The notes under the pieces: generated by a model
Told to the model about the DNA's origin: nothing
Databases searched by the model: none
The model's input: the letters and a program-made list of their open reading frames with translations, nothing else
In this document: one piece after another, positions 6,202-6,225 of the stretch
Layout of the letters: each line of letters starts with the position of its first letter
How positions within the stretch are numbered: position 1 is the stretch's first letter
Source: Deltaproteobacteria bacterium RBG_13_49_15
GTDB taxonomy: Bacteria; Desulfobacterota; Desulfobacteria; Desulfobacterales; UBA2156
DNA length: 6,225 nt
Direction: 5' to 3'
Assembly: GCA_001797695.1 (NCBI GenBank)
Contig: MGQD01000026.1
Location: forward strand, 9,750-15,974
Made by a program: the position numbers and the translations under genes

Positions 6202-6225
6202 ATGCTGTCTGAAGCTATCCTTTTT
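6202..6225 (+). CDS. Possible 5' end of another gene (cut by window edge)
   Basis: ATG 6202 opens a frame of eight codons (MLSEAILF) that runs off the window. AGGGAGG at 6176-6182 is a good ribosome binding sequence but lies 19 bases upstream, further than usual; AGGTT at 6194-6198 is closer but weak. The position 34 bases after the MFS stop would suit a co-transcribed gene. There is too little to identify a product. Confidence 0.2.

Overview
The window looks like chromosomal DNA of an anaerobic Gram-negative bacterium, most likely a Desulfobacterota (deltaproteobacterial sulfate-reducer-like) lineage. The inference rests on a [NiFe]-hydrogenase maturation gene (hypE), a secreted ApbE flavin transferase, a long-chain polyprenyl diphosphate synthase of the kind that makes quinone tails, and a PEP-CTERM sorting tail, which implies an exosortase elsewhere in the genome. 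No species can be named from the sequence alone.

The left two thirds (1-4289) is a compact same-strand array. It holds the 3' end of hypE, then apbE (16-base gap), rimO (starts inside apbE, 29-base overlap), a polyprenyl diphosphate synthase (TTG start sharing bases with the rimO stop) and a pgsA-type CDP-alcohol phosphatidyltransferase (about 55-base gap, strong ribosome binding site, apparently a non-ATG start). The tight spacing suggests co-transcription. The functions are housekeeping or respiratory: hydrogenase cofactor assembly, covalent flavinylation of exported redox proteins, ribosomal protein S12 modification, isoprenoid chain synthesis and phosphatidylglycerol synthesis.

The middle (4290-4979) has no large gene. 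It carries tRNA-His(GTG) and tRNA-Arg(TCG), both with encoded CCA. On the minus strand lies a short orphan PEP-CTERM tail followed by its own apparent terminator. After that come a terminator-like hairpin on the plus strand and a promoter-like sequence leading into the last gene. The PEP-CTERM piece has lost the rest of its protein, so this spot next to the tRNAs looks rearranged.

The right end (4980-6167) is a 12-helix MFS transporter that is visibly more AT-rich than the left-hand genes, has no Shine-Dalgarno sequence, and starts about 10 bases after a -10-like hexamer. It may be an acquired gene with a near-leaderless transcript. A ribosome-binding-site-like sequence and a few codons at the extreme right may begin another gene. 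I found no CRISPR array, complete mobile element or clearly new system. The most notable points are the orphan PEP-CTERM tail, the probable CTG start of pgsA, and the compositional break after the tRNA pair.
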